Of a DNA stretch of 64,000 nt, positions 54,611 through 64,000 are shown in pieces. Origin of the DNA: Streptomyces fulvorobeus. Lineage in GTDB: Bacteria; Actinomycetota; Actinomycetes; Streptomycetales; Streptomycetaceae. Under the pieces are notes generated by a model, which did not search any database, was not told where the DNA came from, and saw nothing but the letters and a program-made list of their open reading frames with translations. Position 1 is the stretch's first letter. Each line of letters begins with the position of its first letter. Where the stretch lies: positions 2,108,001 to 2,172,000 of the forward strand of contig NZ_BLWC01000001.1 in the NCBI RefSeq assembly GCF_013167895.1, given 5' to 3'. The position numbers were made by a program, and so were the translations under genes.

Positions 54611-56440
54611 GTGCACCACCGCACCTCCCGACGCGCTCTCCTCACCGCCGCTGCGGTCACCGCCGCAGCGGCCGCGACAGGCGCCGTCGCCCCCGGCGCC
54701 GCCGCCGGGGAGTCCGTCAGCGCCACCACGCACGACCGTCTCCGGCGGCTCGTCTCCGGCATGAGCCTGGAGGAGAAAGTCGGCCAGCTCTTCGTGATGC
54801 GGGTGTACGGGCACTCCGCCACCGAACCCGACCAGGCCGACATCGACGCCAACCTCACCGAGATCGGGGTGCGTACGGCCGCCGAGCTGATCTCCACGTA
54901 CCACGTCGGCGGGATCATCTACTTCACCTGGGCGCACAACACCCGCGACCCGCACCAGATCGCCGAACTATCCAACGGCATCCAGCGGGCCGGGCTCGCC
55001 GGGCGCACGCCCGTGCCGCTGCTGATCTCCACCGACCAGGAGCACGGCATCGTCTGCCGGGTCGGTGAACCCGCCACCCTGCTTCCCGGCGCGATGGCAC
55101 TGGGCGCGGGCGGTTCCCTCTCCGACGCCCGGCTCGCGGGCCGGATCGCGGGCGCCGAGCTGGCCGCCCTCGGAATCCGGCAGAACTACGCGCCGGACGC
55201 CGACGTCAACGTCAACCCGGCCAACCCGGTGATCGGCGTACGCTCCTTCGGCTCCGACCCCCGGTCGGTGGCCGGTCTCGTCGCCGCGCAGGTGAAGGGG
55301 TACCAGAGCGCCGGGGTCGCCGCCACCGCCAAGCACTTCCCCGGGCACGGCGACACCAACACCGACAGCCACACCGGCATCCCCTACATCCACCACACCC
55401 GGGAGCAGTGGGCCGAGCTGGACGCCCCGCCGTTCCGGGCGGCGATCGCCGCGGGCATCGACTCGATCATGACCGCGCACATCGTGGTGCCCGCCCTCGA
55501 CGCCTCGGAGGACCCGGCGACGCTCTCGCACCCGATCCTCACCGGGGTGCTGCGCGAGGAGCTGGGTTACGACGGGGTCGTGGTCACCGACGCGCTGAAC
55601 ATGGAGGGGGTGCGCACGAAGTACGGCGACGACCGGGTGCCCGTGCTCGCGCTCAAGGCGGGCTGCGACCAGCTGCTGAACCCGCCGGACCTCGCCGTCG
55701 CCTGGAACGGCGTCCTGGCGGCCGTCAGGAGCGGCGAGATCAGCGAGGCCCGGATCGAGGAGTCGGTCCTGCGCATCCTGCGGCTGAAGGCGAAGCTCGG
55801 GCTGTTCCGCGATCCGTTCGTCAGCCGCCGGGGCGTGGACACGGTCGTCGGCACCCGCTCGCACCTGGCCGCCGCCGACCGGATCGCCGAGCACACCACC
55901 ACCCTGCTCGCCAACTCCGGTGGCCTGCTCCCCCTTTCGCGCCTCTCCCACCGGAACATCCTGGTGGTCGGCGCCGACCCGGCCTCGCCGTCCGGCACCA
56001 CGGGCCCGCCCACGGGCACGCTCGCCGCGGCCTTCGGCGAGCTCGGGTACACGGCGACCGCCCTGTCCACCGGCACGGCCCCCACCCAGGCCAGGATCGC
56101 CGAGGCGGTGGCCGCCGCGCATGGCAAGGACGCGGTGGTCGTGGGGACGTACAACGTCTCGATGACCAGCTCGCAGCGCACGCTGGTCAGGTCGCTCGCC
56201 GCGACCGGAGTCCCGGTGATCGCCGTGGCCATCCGCAATCCGTACGACATCGCCCGGCTGGAGGGGACGGGGTACGCGGCGAGCCTCGCCACGTACTCCT
56301 GGACGGACGTCGAACTGCGGGCGGCCGTACGGGTCATCGCGGGCGCCGCCCGCCCCGAGGGCAGGCTGCCGGTGCCCGTCCAGCGCGCCGACGACCCCTC
56401 GCGGGTGCTCCACCCGGTCGGCTACGGGCTCTCGTACTGA
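54611..56440 (+). CDS. Secreted family 3 glycoside hydrolase (beta-N-acetylhexosaminidase-like)
   Basis: 609 residues. A Tat-type signal (RTSRRALLTAAAVTAAAAATGAVAPGAAAG) directs export. The GH3 barrel has LISTDQEHGIVCRV, KHFPGHGDTNTDSHTGIP (the KHFPGHG general acid/base His-Asp dyad of NagZ-type enzymes) and VVVTDALNMEGV with the nucleophile Asp. A C-terminal alpha/beta sandwich follows. It likely removes N-acetylhexosamines or related sugars from chitin, peptidoglycan or glycoproteins. GTG start preceded by AGGAG. A 20-bp terminator follows. Confidence 0.9.
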   Translation: MHHRTSRRALLTAAAVTAAAAATGAVAPGAAAGESVSATTHDRLRRLVSGMSLEEKVGQLFVMRVYGHSATEPDQADIDANLTEIGVRTAAELISTYHVGGIIYFTWAHNTRDPHQIAELSNGIQRAGLAGRTPVPLLISTDQEHGIVCRVGEPATLLPGAMALGAGGSLSDARLAGRIAGAELAALGIRQNYAPDADVNVNPANPVIGVRSFGSDPRSVAGLVAAQVKGYQSAGVAATAKHFPGHGDTNTDSHTGIPYIHHTREQWAELDAPPFRAAIAAGIDSIMTAHIVVPALDASEDPATLSHPILTGVLREELGYDGVVVTDALNMEGVRTKYGDDRVPVLALKAGCDQLLNPPDLAVAWNGVLAAVRSGEISEARIEESVLRILRLKAKLGLFRDPFVSRRGVDTVVGTRSHLAAADRIAEHTTTLLANSGGLLPLSRLSHRNILVVGADPASPSGTTGPPTGTLAAAFGELGYTATALSTGTAPTQARIAEAVAAAHGKDAVVVGTYNVSMTSSQRTLVRSLAATGVPVIAVAIRNPYDIARLEGTGYAASLATYSWTDVELRAAVRVIAGAARPEGRLPVPVQRADDPSRVLHPVGYGLSY

Positions 56441-56469
56441 GCGGGGGCACACGGGCCGGAACCACCGAG

Positions 56470-56517
56470 GGGCCGCTCCCGCCGGGTTCGCTGTACGGAA
56501 CCCGGCGGGAGCGGCCC
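56470..56517. terminator. 20-bp perfect stem-loop between convergent genes
   Basis: The arm at 56470-56489 is exactly complementary to 56498-56517, with loop GCTGTACG. It lies between the GH3 gene (plus) and the S28-like peptidase gene (minus), so it is a bidirectional terminator. Confidence 0.88.
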
Positions 56518-56534
56518 GCTCCGGTGTCAGGGCG

Positions 56535-58013
56535 TCACGGACGCAGTGTGCCCTGGCCCCGCTCGGTCTTCATGTCCCGCTTGTCCAGACGCGCGTCGTA
56601 CGGGGCGAGCGGCTTCGCCTTCGACGGGTCGGCCTGGACGGCCGCCGGGGCGACTCCGGCCCAGCGCAGGATGGCCGCGACGGCCTCGGCCTTCTCGTCG
56701 GCGAGGAGAGCGGACACCTTGGCCCCGTGGTTGGCGCCCGGCGCGGTGTAGACGTAGCTGTCCCGGGCGCCCGCGCCGAGACGGAAGGGCTCCGCACCCC
56801 ACGGGTCGTTCTCGCCGTAGACGTACATCATCCGGTCGGCGTTGTGCCGGACCCAGCTGTCCACGTCCCGCATCGCCGACGGCTGGAACGTCATCGGGAT
56901 GTCGCGCGGCACGAAGTTGCGCGGCGGCTGGTAGCCGTAGCGGCTCAGGTCGCCGAGCCACGGCTGCTTGATGTCCGGGGCTCCGAGCTGGGTGCCCGCC
57001 TGGTAGTAGTACGGGGTGTAGTTCGAGAGGCCCTGGTCGGCGTAGGCGGCGAAGCCGGAGATGCTGTCGACGGAGTCCCAGATCTCCTCGTCGCTCGCGG
57101 CGGCGGCATCGGCGGGGACGGCCTCGCAGTCGGCGACCAGGCTGTACTGCCAGAACGCCCAGACGTAGTCCATGACCACGGCCTCGTACGCCTTGTCGAG
57201 TGTGCCTACGGTGTTGAAGGTGTAGCCGTTCTCGGCGGCGAACGCCTCGAACTTCTTCTCCAGCGGCTCGCGGCGCACCAGCGCCTCGCGCTGCACCCCG
57301 GCCAGCCGGTCGCGGCAGTCCTTGGTGCCGACGTTGGCGAAGAACCGGTCGTAGGCCGAGTCCTCCTTGTTCACCACGTCGTTGGGCGCGACGTAGGCGA
57401 CGACGCCGTCCATGTCCTTCGGGTAGAAGCGCTCGAAGTAGGTGGCGGTCATGCCGCCCTTCGAACCGCCCGTGGTCAGCCACTTCTTGGAGTAGATGCC
57501 CTTCAGCGCCTTGAAGACCCGGTGCTGGTCGCTGGCGGCCTGCCAGATGTCCAGCTTGGACCAGTCGGCGGGCGCCGGGCGGGACGGGGTGAAGAAACGG
57601 TACTCCAGAGACACCTGGTTGCCGTCGACGATCTGCGTCGGCTCGCTGCGGCTGGGATTGGTGGAGACGTTGTAGCCGCTGGTGAAGAAGACGGTCGGAC
57701 GGCTCGTGTCCTTGTGCAGCAGTGTGAGGCGCTGCTGGAACGTGCCCTGGGACGGGCGCCGGTGGTCCACCGGCTGGGTGTAGTTGAGGACGAAGTAACG
57801 GTACCCGGGATACGGCTTCTCCTGGATCAGGCTCATTCCCGGGATGGCCAGGAGACGGTCCCTGATGTCCTCGCTGCTCGCCTCGCTGCTGATCGTGCTG
57901 CTCCGCGTCGCGGCCGGTTCCGCGGCGGTGGCCGCACCGGCCGAGGCTCCGGTCGCGCCGGCAGTGCCTATGAGCACCGCGAGCGACAGAACCCCTGTGA
58001 GCGCCTTGCGCAT
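56535..58013 (-). CDS. Secreted tripeptidyl/prolyl aminopeptidase, S28 (PS-10) family
   Basis: 492 residues. Signal peptide ALTGVLSLAVLIGTAGATGASAGA (1-32). It carries YPGYRYFVLNYTQPVDHRRPSQGTFQQRL at the mature start, nucleophile TTGGSKGGMTA (Ser near 195), Asp in VYGENDPWG and His in APGANHGAKV. This is the Streptomyces PS-10 peptidase family, which trims peptides outside the cell. GGGAGGG precedes the ATG at 58013. Possibly regulated with spore or growth proteases; not visible. Confidence 0.88.
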   Translation of the reverse strand: MRKALTGVLSLAVLIGTAGATGASAGAATAAEPAATRSSTISSEASSEDIRDRLLAIPGMSLIQEKPYPGYRYFVLNYTQPVDHRRPSQGTFQQRLTLLHKDTSRPTVFFTSGYNVSTNPSRSEPTQIVDGNQVSLEYRFFTPSRPAPADWSKLDIWQAASDQHRVFKALKGIYSKKWLTTGGSKGGMTATYFERFYPKDMDGVVAYVAPNDVVNKEDSAYDRFFANVGTKDCRDRLAGVQREALVRREPLEKKFEAFAAENGYTFNTVGTLDKAYEAVVMDYVWAFWQYSLVADCEAVPADAAAASDEEIWDSVDSISGFAAYADQGLSNYTPYYYQAGTQLGAPDIKQPWLGDLSRYGYQPPRNFVPRDIPMTFQPSAMRDVDSWVRHNADRMMYVYGENDPWGAEPFRLGAGARDSYVYTAPGANHGAKVSALLADEKAEAVAAILRWAGVAPAAVQADPSKAKPLAPYDARLDKRDMKTERGQGTLRP

Positions 58014-58107
58014 GCACCCTCCCCTTGATTCACGACATTCGCCGTGAACCTAGCGGGGGTGACACGTGCCACGCCAGACCCGGTGGACCCGGTCTTTCCC
58101 CAGGGCG

Positions 58108-58560
58108 TCAGCAGAGGACCCATCCGGTGGAGCCCGAACTGCCCGCGACCGCGCCCGTCGCGCGGACGCAGCGGTTGAGCGCGTAGACCGTGACCGGGCC
58201 CGCCCTCGTCGTGAAACGGCCCTTGTCGACCACCGGCCGGCCGCCGCGCGCCTGGAGAGAGACGCTCATGGCCCGGCGCGCGCCGGGCCGGCCGGCGACC
58301 GTCACCGCGCAGACGTAGGCGCGGCTCTTGTAGACGCGCAGCTCTCCCTTGGCGAAGGACACCGTCTTGGCCGGCCGGCCCGAGCAGGCGCCGGCGGCCT
58401 GGGCGGGGGTGCCCAGGGTGAGGGCGAGGGAGGCGAGCAGCGGCAGGACGAGCAGATACGCGAGGGTGTGCTTCCCGGCGTATCCCGGCGGTCTCGATGA
58501 CCTCAGTGGTCTCACCCTTCCCATCGGCACATGGGCCGTGCCCGAGGCGTGCGCGTACAT
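58108..58560 (-). CDS. Small secreted protein with four cysteines
   Basis: Up to 150 residues. A signal segment HTLAYLLVLPLLASLALTLGTPAQA leads to a mature region of about 95 residues (ACSGRPAKTVSFAKGELRVYKSRAYVCAV ... LNRCVRATGAVAGSSGSTGWVLC) with four Cys that could form two disulphides. No family recognised. The true start is uncertain: the ATG at 58560 gives a long N-region; internal ATG/GTG codons near 58500-58525 are possible. Confidence 0.7.
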   Translation of the reverse strand: MYAHASGTAHVPMGRVRPLRSSRPPGYAGKHTLAYLLVLPLLASLALTLGTPAQAAGACSGRPAKTVSFAKGELRVYKSRAYVCAVTVAGRPGARRAMSVSLQARGGRPVVDKGRFTTRAGPVTVYALNRCVRATGAVAGSSGSTGWVLC

Positions 58561-58637
58561 GCGTACGACGCGAGCGGTCGCCCGAAGGTTGCGTGGAGGG
58601 GGACCCGGTTGTCACACCGCCGTGCGCGGACGACGCG

Positions 58638-61600
58638 TCACACCACCGCCGGTTCGTCCTCGCCGATGAACGTGCGCCACAGCCGGGCGTACGCCCCGTC
58701 CCTCGCCAGCAGCTCGCTGTGCGTGCCGTCCTCGACGACCCGGCCGTGGTCCATCACCACGACCCGGTCCGCGCGGGCCGCCGTGGTCAGCCGGTGTGCC
58801 ACGACCAGGGTGGTGCGGCGGCCGGTGAGCCGGTCGGTGGCCTGGTTGACCAGGCCCTCGGTGGCGAGGTCCAGGGCGGCCGTGGCCTCGTCGAGCAGCA
58901 GGATGTCCGGATCGACCAGCTCGGCGCGGGCGAGCGCGATCAGCTGGCGCTGGCCGGCCGAGAGGTTGCGGCCCCGCTCGGAGACCTCGTGCAGATAGCC
59001 GCCGTCGAGCGTGGCGATCATCTCGTGCGCGCCGACCGCCCGCGCCGCCGCCTCCACCTGCGCGTCGGTGGCGTCCGGCAGACCGTAGGCGATGGCGTCG
59101 CGGACCGTGCCGGCGAAGAGGTACGCCTCCTGCGGCACGACCCCGAGCCGGTGCCGGTACGCGGTCATGTCGAGCCTGCGCAGATCGGTGCCGTCCACCG
59201 TGACCCGGCCCGCCGTCGGGTCGTAGAACCGGGCGACGAGCTTGACGAGCGTGGACTTGCCCGCGCCCGTCTCACCGACGAAGGCGACCGTCTGACCCGC
59301 CGGGACGCGCAGGTCGATGCCGGTGAGCGCCTCCTCCTCACCGTTGTACGCGAAGGACACTCCCTCGAAGGCGATGTCGCCGCGCAGCGAGGGCACCTCC
59401 AGCGGCTCGTCGGGGTCGGCCGTGGAGGTCCGCTCCTGGAGGAGTTCCTGGATGCGGCCGAGGGAGACCGTGGCCTGCTGGTAGCCGTCGAAGACCTGGG
59501 AGAGCTGCTGCACGGGGGCGAAGAACAGCTCGATGTAGAGGAGGTAGGCGACCAGCGCCCCGGTCGTCAGCGTCCCGTTGTCGACGCGGCCGGCGCCGAC
59601 GATCAGTACGGCGGCGGCTGCCACGGAGGACAGCAGCTGGACGAAGGGGAAGTAGACCGAGATGAGCCACTGGCCGCGCACCCGCGCCTCGCGGTAGTGG
59701 GCGCTGCTCGCGGCGTACCGCTCGGCGCCGTCGTGCTCGCGGCGGAACGCCTGCACGATGCGCAGTCCGGAGACGGACTCCTGGAGGTCGGCGTTGACGC
59801 CGCTGATCCGCTCACGGGCCAGCTCGTAGGCAGCGACGCTCTTGCGGCGGAAGAAGAACGTCCCGACGACCAGCACGGGCAGGGTGGCGAAGACGACCAG
59901 CGCCAGTTCGGCGTCGAGGACGAGCAGGGCGGCCATGATGCCGAAGAAGGTGACGACGGAGACGAAGGCCGTGACCAGGCCGGTCTGCAGGAAGGTGGAC
60001 AGCGCGTCCACGTCCGTCGTCATCCGGGTCATGATCCGGCCGGTGAGCTCGCGCTCGTAGTAGTCGAGGCCGAGCCGCTGGAGCTGCGCGAATATCTTCA
60101 GGCGGAGCGAGTACAGGACGCGCTCACCGGTGCGGCCCGTCATCCGGGTCTCGCCGATCTGGGCGAGCCACTGCACGAGCACGACGAACAGGCCGATCCC
60201 GGAGGCGGCCCAGACCGCGCCGAGCGCCAGCTGGGTGACCCCCTCGTCGATGCCGTGCCTGATGAGGACGGGCAGGAGCAGGCCCATGCCGGCGTCGACC
60301 GCGACGAGTCCGAGGCTCACCAGCAGCGGCAGCCCGAAGCCGCGCAGCAGCCGGCGCAGGCCGTAGGACTCCTCGGGCCGTACGGCGCTCGCCTCGTCGA
60401 TGTCCGGGGTGTCGGTGGCCGGCGGCAGCGCGTCGACCTGGGCCAGCAGTTCGGGGGTGGCGGACATGCCGTCCGCCACCGGGCCGCGCGGCTCCTCCTT
60501 GCGTATCCACAGCTCGGGGGTGATGCCGTGCTCGGCGTCGAACTCGGCCTCCAGCTCCTCCTTGAGCATCCGGTCGTCCTCGCGCACATCCGCCCTGACC
60601 GGCCGGTGGCCCGGCGAGGTGGCGCCCAGCTCGTCGGGGTCGGTGAGGAGGCGGCGGTAGAGCGCGGAGCGCTTCTCCAGCTCCGCGTGCGTACCGATGT
60701 CGGCGAGGCGGCCCCGGTCGAGGACGGCGATCCGGTCGGCGAGGGCGAGCGTGGAGCGGCGGTGGGCGATCAGGAGGGTGGTGCGGCCCGCCATCACCTG
60801 CTTGAGGGCTTCGTGGATCTCGTGCTCGACACGGGCGTCGACGGCGGAGGTGGCGTCGTCCAGGAGCAGCAGGCGGGGGTCGGTGAGGATGGCGCGCGCG
60901 AGCGCGACGCGCTGGCGCTGGCCGCCGGAGAGGGTGAGCCCGTGCTCGCCGACCTTGGTGTCGTAGCCGTGGGGCAGGTCCGTGATGAAGCCGTGGGCCT
61001 GCGCGGAGCGGGCGGCCTCCTCGATCTGCTCCTGGGTGGCTCCGGGGAGTCCGTACGCGATGTTGGCGCCGACCGTGTCGGAGAACAGGAAGCTGTCCTC
61101 GGGGACGAGCCCGATGGCCGCCCGCAGGGATTCCTGGGTGAGTTCGCGGACGTCGTGGCCGCCGACCAGGACGGCGCCGTGCGTCACGTCGTAGAAGCGG
61201 GGCAGCAGGAGCGAGACGGTGGACTTGCCGCTGCCGGACGCGCCGACGACGGCGACGGTCTCGCCGGGCTCGATGGTGAGCGAGAACCCGTCGAGGACGG
61301 GGCGCTCCTCGTCGTAACCGAAGCGGACGTCGTCGAACTCGACCCGGGCCGGGGCGTCGGCGGGGAGTTCCTTCGTGCCGTCCTTCATGTACGGCTCGGT
61401 GTCGATGAGCTCCAGGACGCGCTCCACACCGGCCCTGGCCTGCTGGCCGACGGTGAGGACCATGGCGAGCATCCGGACCGGGCCGACGAGCTGGGCGAGG
61501 TAGGTGGAGAAGGCGACGAACGTGCCCAGGGTTATCTCCCCCCGGGTGGCGAGCCAGCCGCCGAGCGCCAGCATCGCCACCTGCCCGAGCGCGGGCACGG

Positions 61601-62354
61601 CCTGGAGGGCGGGGGTGTAGCGGGAGTTCAGCTTGATGGTGCGCAGCCGGCCGGCGAAGAGCCTGCGGCCGACCTCGCGCAGCTTGCCGGTCTCCTGGTC
61701 CTCCTGGCCGAACCCCTTGACGACCCGGACTCCGGAGACGGCCCCGTCGACGACTCCCGCGACGGCTGCGGCCTGGCTCTGGGCGTACCAGGTGGCGGGG
61801 AAGAGGCGGGTGCGGGAGCGGCGGGCGATGAACCAGAGGGCGGGGGCGACGGCCAGGGCGACGAGGGTCAGGAGCGGCGAGAGCCACGCCATGATCACCA
61901 GGGAGATGACGAAGAGCAGGACGTTGCCGATCGTCATCGGGAGCATGAAGAGAAGCCCCTGGATCAGCTGGAGGTCGCTGGTGGCGCGCCCCACGACCTG
62001 TCCGGTGGACAGCTCGTCCTGCCGCTTCCCGTCGAGCCGGGTGATCGTCGTGTACATCTCGGTGCGCAGGTCGTGCTGGACGTCGAGGGCGAGCTTGCCG
62101 CCGTAGTAGCGCCTGATGTACGTGGCGACGTAGACGAGCACGGCCGCGCCCATGAGGAGCCCGGTCCAGACGGCGAGGGACCGGTTGTGGCTGACGACCA
62201 CGTCGTCGATGATCACCTTGGTGATCAGCGGGACGAGGGCCATGACGGCCATACCGGCGAGCGAGGAGCCCAGCGCCAGCACCACGTTGCGCCGGTAACG
62301 CCACGCGTATCCGGCCAGCCGCCGGCCCCACCCCTGTTGCGCTTCGCCCTCCAC
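58638..62354 (-). CDS. Double ABC exporter (two fused TMD-NBD halves)
   Basis: 1238 residues: TMD-NBD-TMD-NBD. The first half has six helices (NVVLALGSSLAGMAVMALVPLI onward), Walker A GASGSGKST near 371, LSGGQRQRVALARAIL and LLLDDATSAVDAR. A charged linker follows (VREDDRMLKEELEAEFDAEHGITPELWIRKEEPR). The second half has GETGAGKST near 1025, LSAGQRQLIALARAEL and LLLDEATAALDLA. It exports an unknown lipid, drug or peptide. The GTG at 62354 is chosen for GAGGGAGG five bases upstream. Confidence 0.9.
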   Translation of the reverse strand: MEGEAQQGWGRRLAGYAWRYRRNVVLALGSSLAGMAVMALVPLITKVIIDDVVVSHNRSLAVWTGLLMGAAVLVYVATYIRRYYGGKLALDVQHDLRTEMYTTITRLDGKRQDELSTGQVVGRATSDLQLIQGLLFMLPMTIGNVLLFVISLVIMAWLSPLLTLVALAVAPALWFIARRSRTRLFPATWYAQSQAAAVAGVVDGAVSGVRVVKGFGQEDQETGKLREVGRRLFAGRLRTIKLNSRYTPALQAVPALGQVAMLALGGWLATRGEITLGTFVAFSTYLAQLVGPVRMLAMVLTVGQQARAGVERVLELIDTEPYMKDGTKELPADAPARVEFDDVRFGYDEERPVLDGFSLTIEPGETVAVVGASGSGKSTVSLLLPRFYDVTHGAVLVGGHDVRELTQESLRAAIGLVPEDSFLFSDTVGANIAYGLPGATQEQIEEAARSAQAHGFITDLPHGYDTKVGEHGLTLSGGQRQRVALARAILTDPRLLLLDDATSAVDARVEHEIHEALKQVMAGRTTLLIAHRRSTLALADRIAVLDRGRLADIGTHAELEKRSALYRRLLTDPDELGATSPGHRPVRADVREDDRMLKEELEAEFDAEHGITPELWIRKEEPRGPVADGMSATPELLAQVDALPPATDTPDIDEASAVRPEESYGLRRLLRGFGLPLLVSLGLVAVDAGMGLLLPVLIRHGIDEGVTQLALGAVWAASGIGLFVVLVQWLAQIGETRMTGRTGERVLYSLRLKIFAQLQRLGLDYYERELTGRIMTRMTTDVDALSTFLQTGLVTAFVSVVTFFGIMAALLVLDAELALVVFATLPVLVVGTFFFRRKSVAAYELARERISGVNADLQESVSGLRIVQAFRREHDGAERYAASSAHYREARVRGQWLISVYFPFVQLLSSVAAAAVLIVGAGRVDNGTLTTGALVAYLLYIELFFAPVQQLSQVFDGYQQATVSLGRIQELLQERTSTADPDEPLEVPSLRGDIAFEGVSFAYNGEEEALTGIDLRVPAGQTVAFVGETGAGKSTLVKLVARFYDPTAGRVTVDGTDLRRLDMTAYRHRLGVVPQEAYLFAGTVRDAIAYGLPDATDAQVEAAARAVGAHEMIATLDGGYLHEVSERGRNLSAGQRQLIALARAELVDPDILLLDEATAALDLATEGLVNQATDRLTGRRTTLVVAHRLTTAARADRVVVMDHGRVVEDGTHSELLARDGAYARLWRTFIGEDEPAVV

Positions 62355-62482
62355 CGATGCCTCCCTCTCGACCCGCTGTCCACCTGATCTGCCGGAGACG
62401 CCAACGCGCCGAGCAGCGGATTTCATTCCTCCGCGGCCCGGACGGGCCCCGGGGCACGGGCGGCGCCCCGGGGCCGGCCTCG

Positions 62483-64000
62483 TCACAGATGTGTCGGCTC
62501 GAACATCCTCAGCAGCGCCGGGAGCACCACCACGGAGGGGCCCGGGGCCGCCAGGGCCCTTGTGAGGTCCTCGGTGAGGGACTCCGGTGACGTGCGGACC
62601 GCGGGGACGCCGAAGGACTCGGCCAGGGCCACGAAGTCGGGGCGGGAGAGCTCCGTCCCGGTGGCCTCGCCGAACGCGCCCGTCATGTACTCGCGCAGGA
62701 TGCCGTAGCCGCCGGCGTCGACGATCAGCCAGGTGACGGGGAGGGCGTACTGCCGTGCCGTGGCCAGTTCGGCGATCGAGTACATCGCGCCGCCGTCGCC
62801 CGAGACCGCGAGGACCGGCTTCGTGGGATCGGCCGCTGCGGCGCCGAGCGCCGCCGGGAAGCCGTAGCCGAGGCCGCCCGCGCCCTGGGCCGAGTGCATC
62901 GTGTTCGGGTGGCGGGCGTCGAACGCGGACCAGGCCCAGTACGCGAGGATCGTCATGTCCCAGAAGCTCGGCGCGGTGTCGGGCAGCGCCTCGCGTACCG
63001 AGGCGAGGACCCGCTGCTCCAGGGCGAGGTCCTGGGCGTCGATCCGGGCCCGTACCTTCTCCAGCAGCGTGCGGACCCGCTCGGCCGCCCCCGCCTCCTC
63101 GCGCGCCTCGACCGCGTCGAGGAGGCCGGCGAGCGCCTCCCGGGCGTCGGAGTGGATGCCGAGCGCGGGGTGGTTCGCCTCCAGCTTCCCCGCGTCGGCC
63201 TCGATCTGGATGATCCGTCCGCGCGGGCGGAAGGTGTGGTAGTTCGAGGAGAGCTCCCCCAGGCCCGAGCCGACGACCAGCAGGACGTCCGCGGACTCCA
63301 GGAAGTCGGTGGTGTGCCGGTCCTCCAGCCAGGAGCGCAGGGACAGCGGGTGCTCCCAGGGGAAGGCGCCCTTGCCGCCGAAGGTGGTGACGACCGGGGC
63401 GTCGATCCTCTCCGCGAGGGCGCGCAGCTTGCCCGCCGCGTCGGACCGTACGACTCCGCCGCCCGCGATGATCGCCGGCCGTTCGGCCTTCGACAGCAGG
63501 TGGGCGGCGGCGACGGTCAGCTCCGGGCGGGTACAGCTCGCGCGGGGTGGCGTCCATCGCCGTGACGACGGGCAGCACGGTCTCGGCGAGGAGCACGTCC
63601 TGCGGGATCTCCACCCAGACCGGGCCGTGCGGTGCGGTGAGCGCGGACTCCCAGGCGGCGGCGATCGCGGACGGGATCTGGGAGGCGGTACGCACGGTGT
63701 GCACCGACTTCACGATGTCGCGGAACGACGCCTTCTGGTCGCGGAGCTCATGCAGGTAGCCGTGGCGGCCGCCGCCCAGACCCGCGGCCGGGATCTGGCT
63801 GGAGATGGCGAGCACCGGGGCGGAGGCGGACGCCGCCTCCTGGAGCGCGGCGAGCGAGGTGAGGGCGCCGGGCCCGGTGGAGAGCAGCAGCGGGGCGGCC
63901 TCGCCCGTGACACGGCCGTAGGCGTCGGCGGCGAAGCCCGCGTTGTTCTCCACGCGCAGGCCGATGTACGTGAGGGAGGAGCGGCGCAGCGCGTCGAACA
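62483..64000 (-). pseudogene. Thiamine-diphosphate enzyme (acetolactate synthase-like), partial and frameshifted
   Basis: It runs off the right edge. The N-terminal part inside the window (MENNAGFAADAYGRVTGEAAPLLLSTGPGALTSLAAL, PAAGLGGGRHGYLHE, GPVWVEIPQDVLL) is the Pyr domain. The C-terminal part (AERPAIIAGGGVVRSDAAG, GAGGLGYGFPAALGAAAADPTKPVLAVSGDGGAMYSIAEL with the GDG ThDP motif) continues in another frame. The change is near 63531, where ATPREL is followed out of frame by TRPELTVAAAHLLSK; two missing or one extra base would explain it. The family includes acetolactate synthases, oxalyl- and benzoylformate-type decarboxylases. Confidence 0.75.

Noticed and set aside
58497..62387. A 1296-codon open frame on the plus strand
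   Set aside because: It lies exactly opposite the double ABC exporter, has no recognisable domain, and its Asp/Glu/Gly/Val-rich composition is the usual antisense shadow of a high-GC gene.
62355..63953. One giant fused protein joining the thiamine-diphosphate enzyme to the ABC exporter
   Set aside because: The join arises only because a frameshift in the enzyme gene lets the frame run on; the enzyme's true C-terminus is in another frame ending at 62483 and the exporter has its own ribosome site.

Overview
The window is very GC-rich. It has frequent GTG and TTG starts, strong GGAGG-type ribosome sites, many 4-bp stop/start overlaps and a typical set of actinobacterial families (CsoR-box copper chaperone, sortase-class LAxTG surface protein, paired dynamin-like GTPases, EttA, FG-GAP proteins). 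All of this fits a chromosomal segment of a Streptomyces species. No insertion sequence, integrase, prophage, CRISPR array or biosynthetic gene cluster was seen.

Layout. 0-2.7 kb: end of a discoidin-domain secreted protein, an HNH endonuclease, an MscS channel. 2.9-6.6 kb: a ROK regulator, a family-4 6-phospho-beta-glycosidase and a BadF-type sugar kinase. 6.6-12.3 kb: a signalling cluster that resembles the mycobacterial GlnX-GlnH-PknG-GarA glutamate-sensing pathway. Its PP2C phosphatase, a coiled-coil protein and a zinc-ribbon/FHA protein are whole, but a lipoprotein, GlnX-like, GlnH-like, PknG-like and vWA genes have all lost their middles. 12.4-22.2 kb: truncated haemoglobin, thioesterase, EttA, thioester surface protein, SsbB-like protein, two dynamin-like GTPases, tRNA-Arg(UCU). 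22.6-24.5 kb: arsenic resistance (ACR3, ArsR, ArsC). 24.7-32.3 kb: FG-GAP protein, small DUF1772-type membrane protein, vWA lipoprotein, an ABC permease and a hydrolase-ABC ATPase fusion. 32.4-34.7 kb: methyltransferase fragment, a solitary hemC, an aminoglycoside-phosphotransferase-like kinase. 34.8-42.2 kb: myo-inositol catabolism (iolC, aldolase, iolB, iolD, mmsA, with a divergent iolE-like gene). 42.4-44.6 kb: small HTH protein, alcohol dehydrogenase, CopZ under a CsoR box and only the tail of CopA. 45.1-48.9 kb: citrate synthase with a palindrome inside its promoter, and a RecD2-type helicase. 49.1-54.3 kb: a LacI-controlled sugar or polyol gene set (oxidoreductase, DUF993 aldolase-like protein, two TIM-barrel isomerases). 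54.6-64 kb: secreted GH3 enzyme, S28-like tripeptidyl aminopeptidase, small secreted Cys protein, a double ABC exporter and a partial thiamine-diphosphate enzyme.

Two patterns cut across the window. First, many genes survive only as N-terminal plus C-terminal pieces, or as a C-terminal piece alone: the glutamate-sensing cluster, copA, an O-methyltransferase and an AAA-type ATPase. Second, several otherwise intact genes (discoidin protein, ACR3, DUF1772 protein, DynB-like GTPase) are exactly one base short. In three of them this falls at a C5 or G5 run, which suggests homopolymer undercalls or phase-variation-like slippage. Family assignments come from recognition of motifs and remembered family sequences; no search was run.
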